From positions 2,232,001 to 2,296,000 of the forward strand of contig NC_004663.1 in NCBI RefSeq assembly GCF_000011065.1: a stretch of 64,000 nt of DNA, in the 5' to 3' direction. Origin of the DNA: Bacteroides thetaiotaomicron VPI-5482 (GTDB taxonomy: Bacteria > Bacteroidota > Bacteroidia > Bacteroidales > Bacteroidaceae). The notes below the pieces were generated by a model. That model ran no database searches and was not told where the DNA came from. It worked only from the letters and a program-made list of their open reading frames with translations. Of this stretch, positions 63,551-64,000 are shown piece by piece; positions within the stretch are counted from its first letter, which is position 1; the number at the start of each line of letters is the position of its first letter. The position numbers and the translations under genes are program-made.

Positions 63551-63594
63551 AATGATATCTTATTTATTTAATATGATAAATTTAGAATTTTGAA

Positions 63595-63867
63595 TTAACC
63601 CAAGATAGCGAGAACATCGCTCTGACGCATGATAAGGTATTTAGTGCCTTCTACTTCAAGTTCTGTTCCGGCATACTTGCCATAAAGAACTGTATCGCCT
63701 ACTTTCAATACCATTTCTTCGTCTTTCGTTCCGTGACCAACTGCCACAACTTCACCCTTCAAAGGTTTTTCTTTTGCTGTATCAGGAATAATGATACCAC
63801 CAATTGTTTTTTCTTCTGCAGGTGCAGGGAGGATAAGCACTCTGTCTGCTAATGGTTTAATGTTCAT
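63595..63867 (-). CDS. groS: Co-chaperonin GroES (10 kDa)
   Basis: A 90-residue lid subunit: MNIKPLADRVLILPAPAEEKTIGGIIIPDTAKEKP (mobile loop GGIIIPDTA), KVGDTVLYGKYAGTEL, YLIMRQSDVLAIL. First gene of the groS-groL operon. Upstream bases 63868-64000 contain neither a CIRCE element nor a clear Bacteroides promoter box that I can identify. Confidence 0.99.
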   Translation of the reverse strand: MNIKPLADRVLILPAPAEEKTIGGIIIPDTAKEKPLKGEVVAVGHGTKDEEMVLKVGDTVLYGKYAGTELEVEGTKYLIMRQSDVLAILG

Positions 63868-64000
63868 AGTTCTTTTTTTTGATTTTATTTGTTATACATT
63901 ATATTCATGATTTGTCCTCTTCTTGAAGAAGACGCTAAATCAGTTGCGAAAAGTATGCCAAAGCAAAATAATGATTGTTTGGCAGAAATTGACTGACAAA

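Noticed and set aside
63868..64000. CIRCE operator upstream of groS
   Set aside because: No TTAGCACTC-N9-GAGTGCTAA element could be found in the available upstream bases.
1..64000. tRNA or rRNA genes
   Set aside because: No cloverleaf with a TTCRANNC arm and no rRNA-like sequence was noticed; a tRNAscan-SE run would settle it.

Overview
The window is chromosomal DNA of a gut Bacteroides. Gene content and order (groS-groL, DUF4132 operon, ltaE, cbpA-cbpM, surface-layer-type genes with invertible promoters) look most like Bacteroides thetaiotaomicron, but the species call is recognition and not a search result. Supporting signs are Bacteroides-type promoters (TTTG about 20 nt before TAnnTTTG), many lipoproteins with an acidic stretch after the lipid-anchored Cys, a TonB-dependent receptor and GroEL ending in GGM repeats. 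No rRNA, tRNA or CRISPR array was seen.

Layout. 1-5317: envelope genes (a FadL/PorV-like barrel cut by the window edge, a DUF4270 lipoprotein, a kelch lipoprotein, a DUF4907 protein) and a secreted C1B peptidase. 5318-12242: the first phase-variable surface locus, with a truncated recombinase remnant, an OmpA-like protein, a 1008-residue S-layer-like coiled-coil protein, a 300-bp invertible promoter segment and its tyrosine recombinase. 12243-22261: a LytS/LytTR two-component pair, a Cthe_2159-type beta-helix lipoprotein, an AraC regulator, and a divergent DUF4925 lipoprotein plus TonB receptor. 22505-28375: three tandem TPR sensor histidine kinases, the middle one apparently a pseudokinase. 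28468-33443: a small porin-like protein, a 22-bp tandem-repeat array, and etfB-etfA-acyl-CoA dehydrogenase. 33664-41392: rhomboid protease, a small unknown protein, a giant DUF4132 protein and free-methionine-R-sulfoxide reductase. 41505-48842: cbpM-cbpA, a phosphoethanolamine transferase with a BamA-like barrel, threonine aldolase, and an ECF sigma/anti-sigma pair divergent from a small membrane protein. 49079-52143: a pyruvate oxidase gene (poxB-like) broken by a 1316-bp IS4-family element. 52322-54672: DUF2157, DUF4401 and GDYXXLXY genes. 54673-59500: the second phase-variable surface locus. 60185-63867: an AAA-ATPase/PD-(D/E)XK protein and groS-groL.

The two surface loci share one design: S-layer gene, 20-22 bp inverted repeats around a promoter, recombinase. 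In this sequence both promoters point away from the S-layer genes, so both loci are read as OFF. Their downstream regions carry a repeated family of hairpins whose loops are conserved (a GNRA loop in CUUGYGAAAG, and AUUCCCCAC) while the stems vary with compensating changes. This is the least explained structure in the window. Other points of interest are a divergent pair of ECF promoters with identical architecture, and 22-bp tandem repeats in three unrelated intergenic regions.
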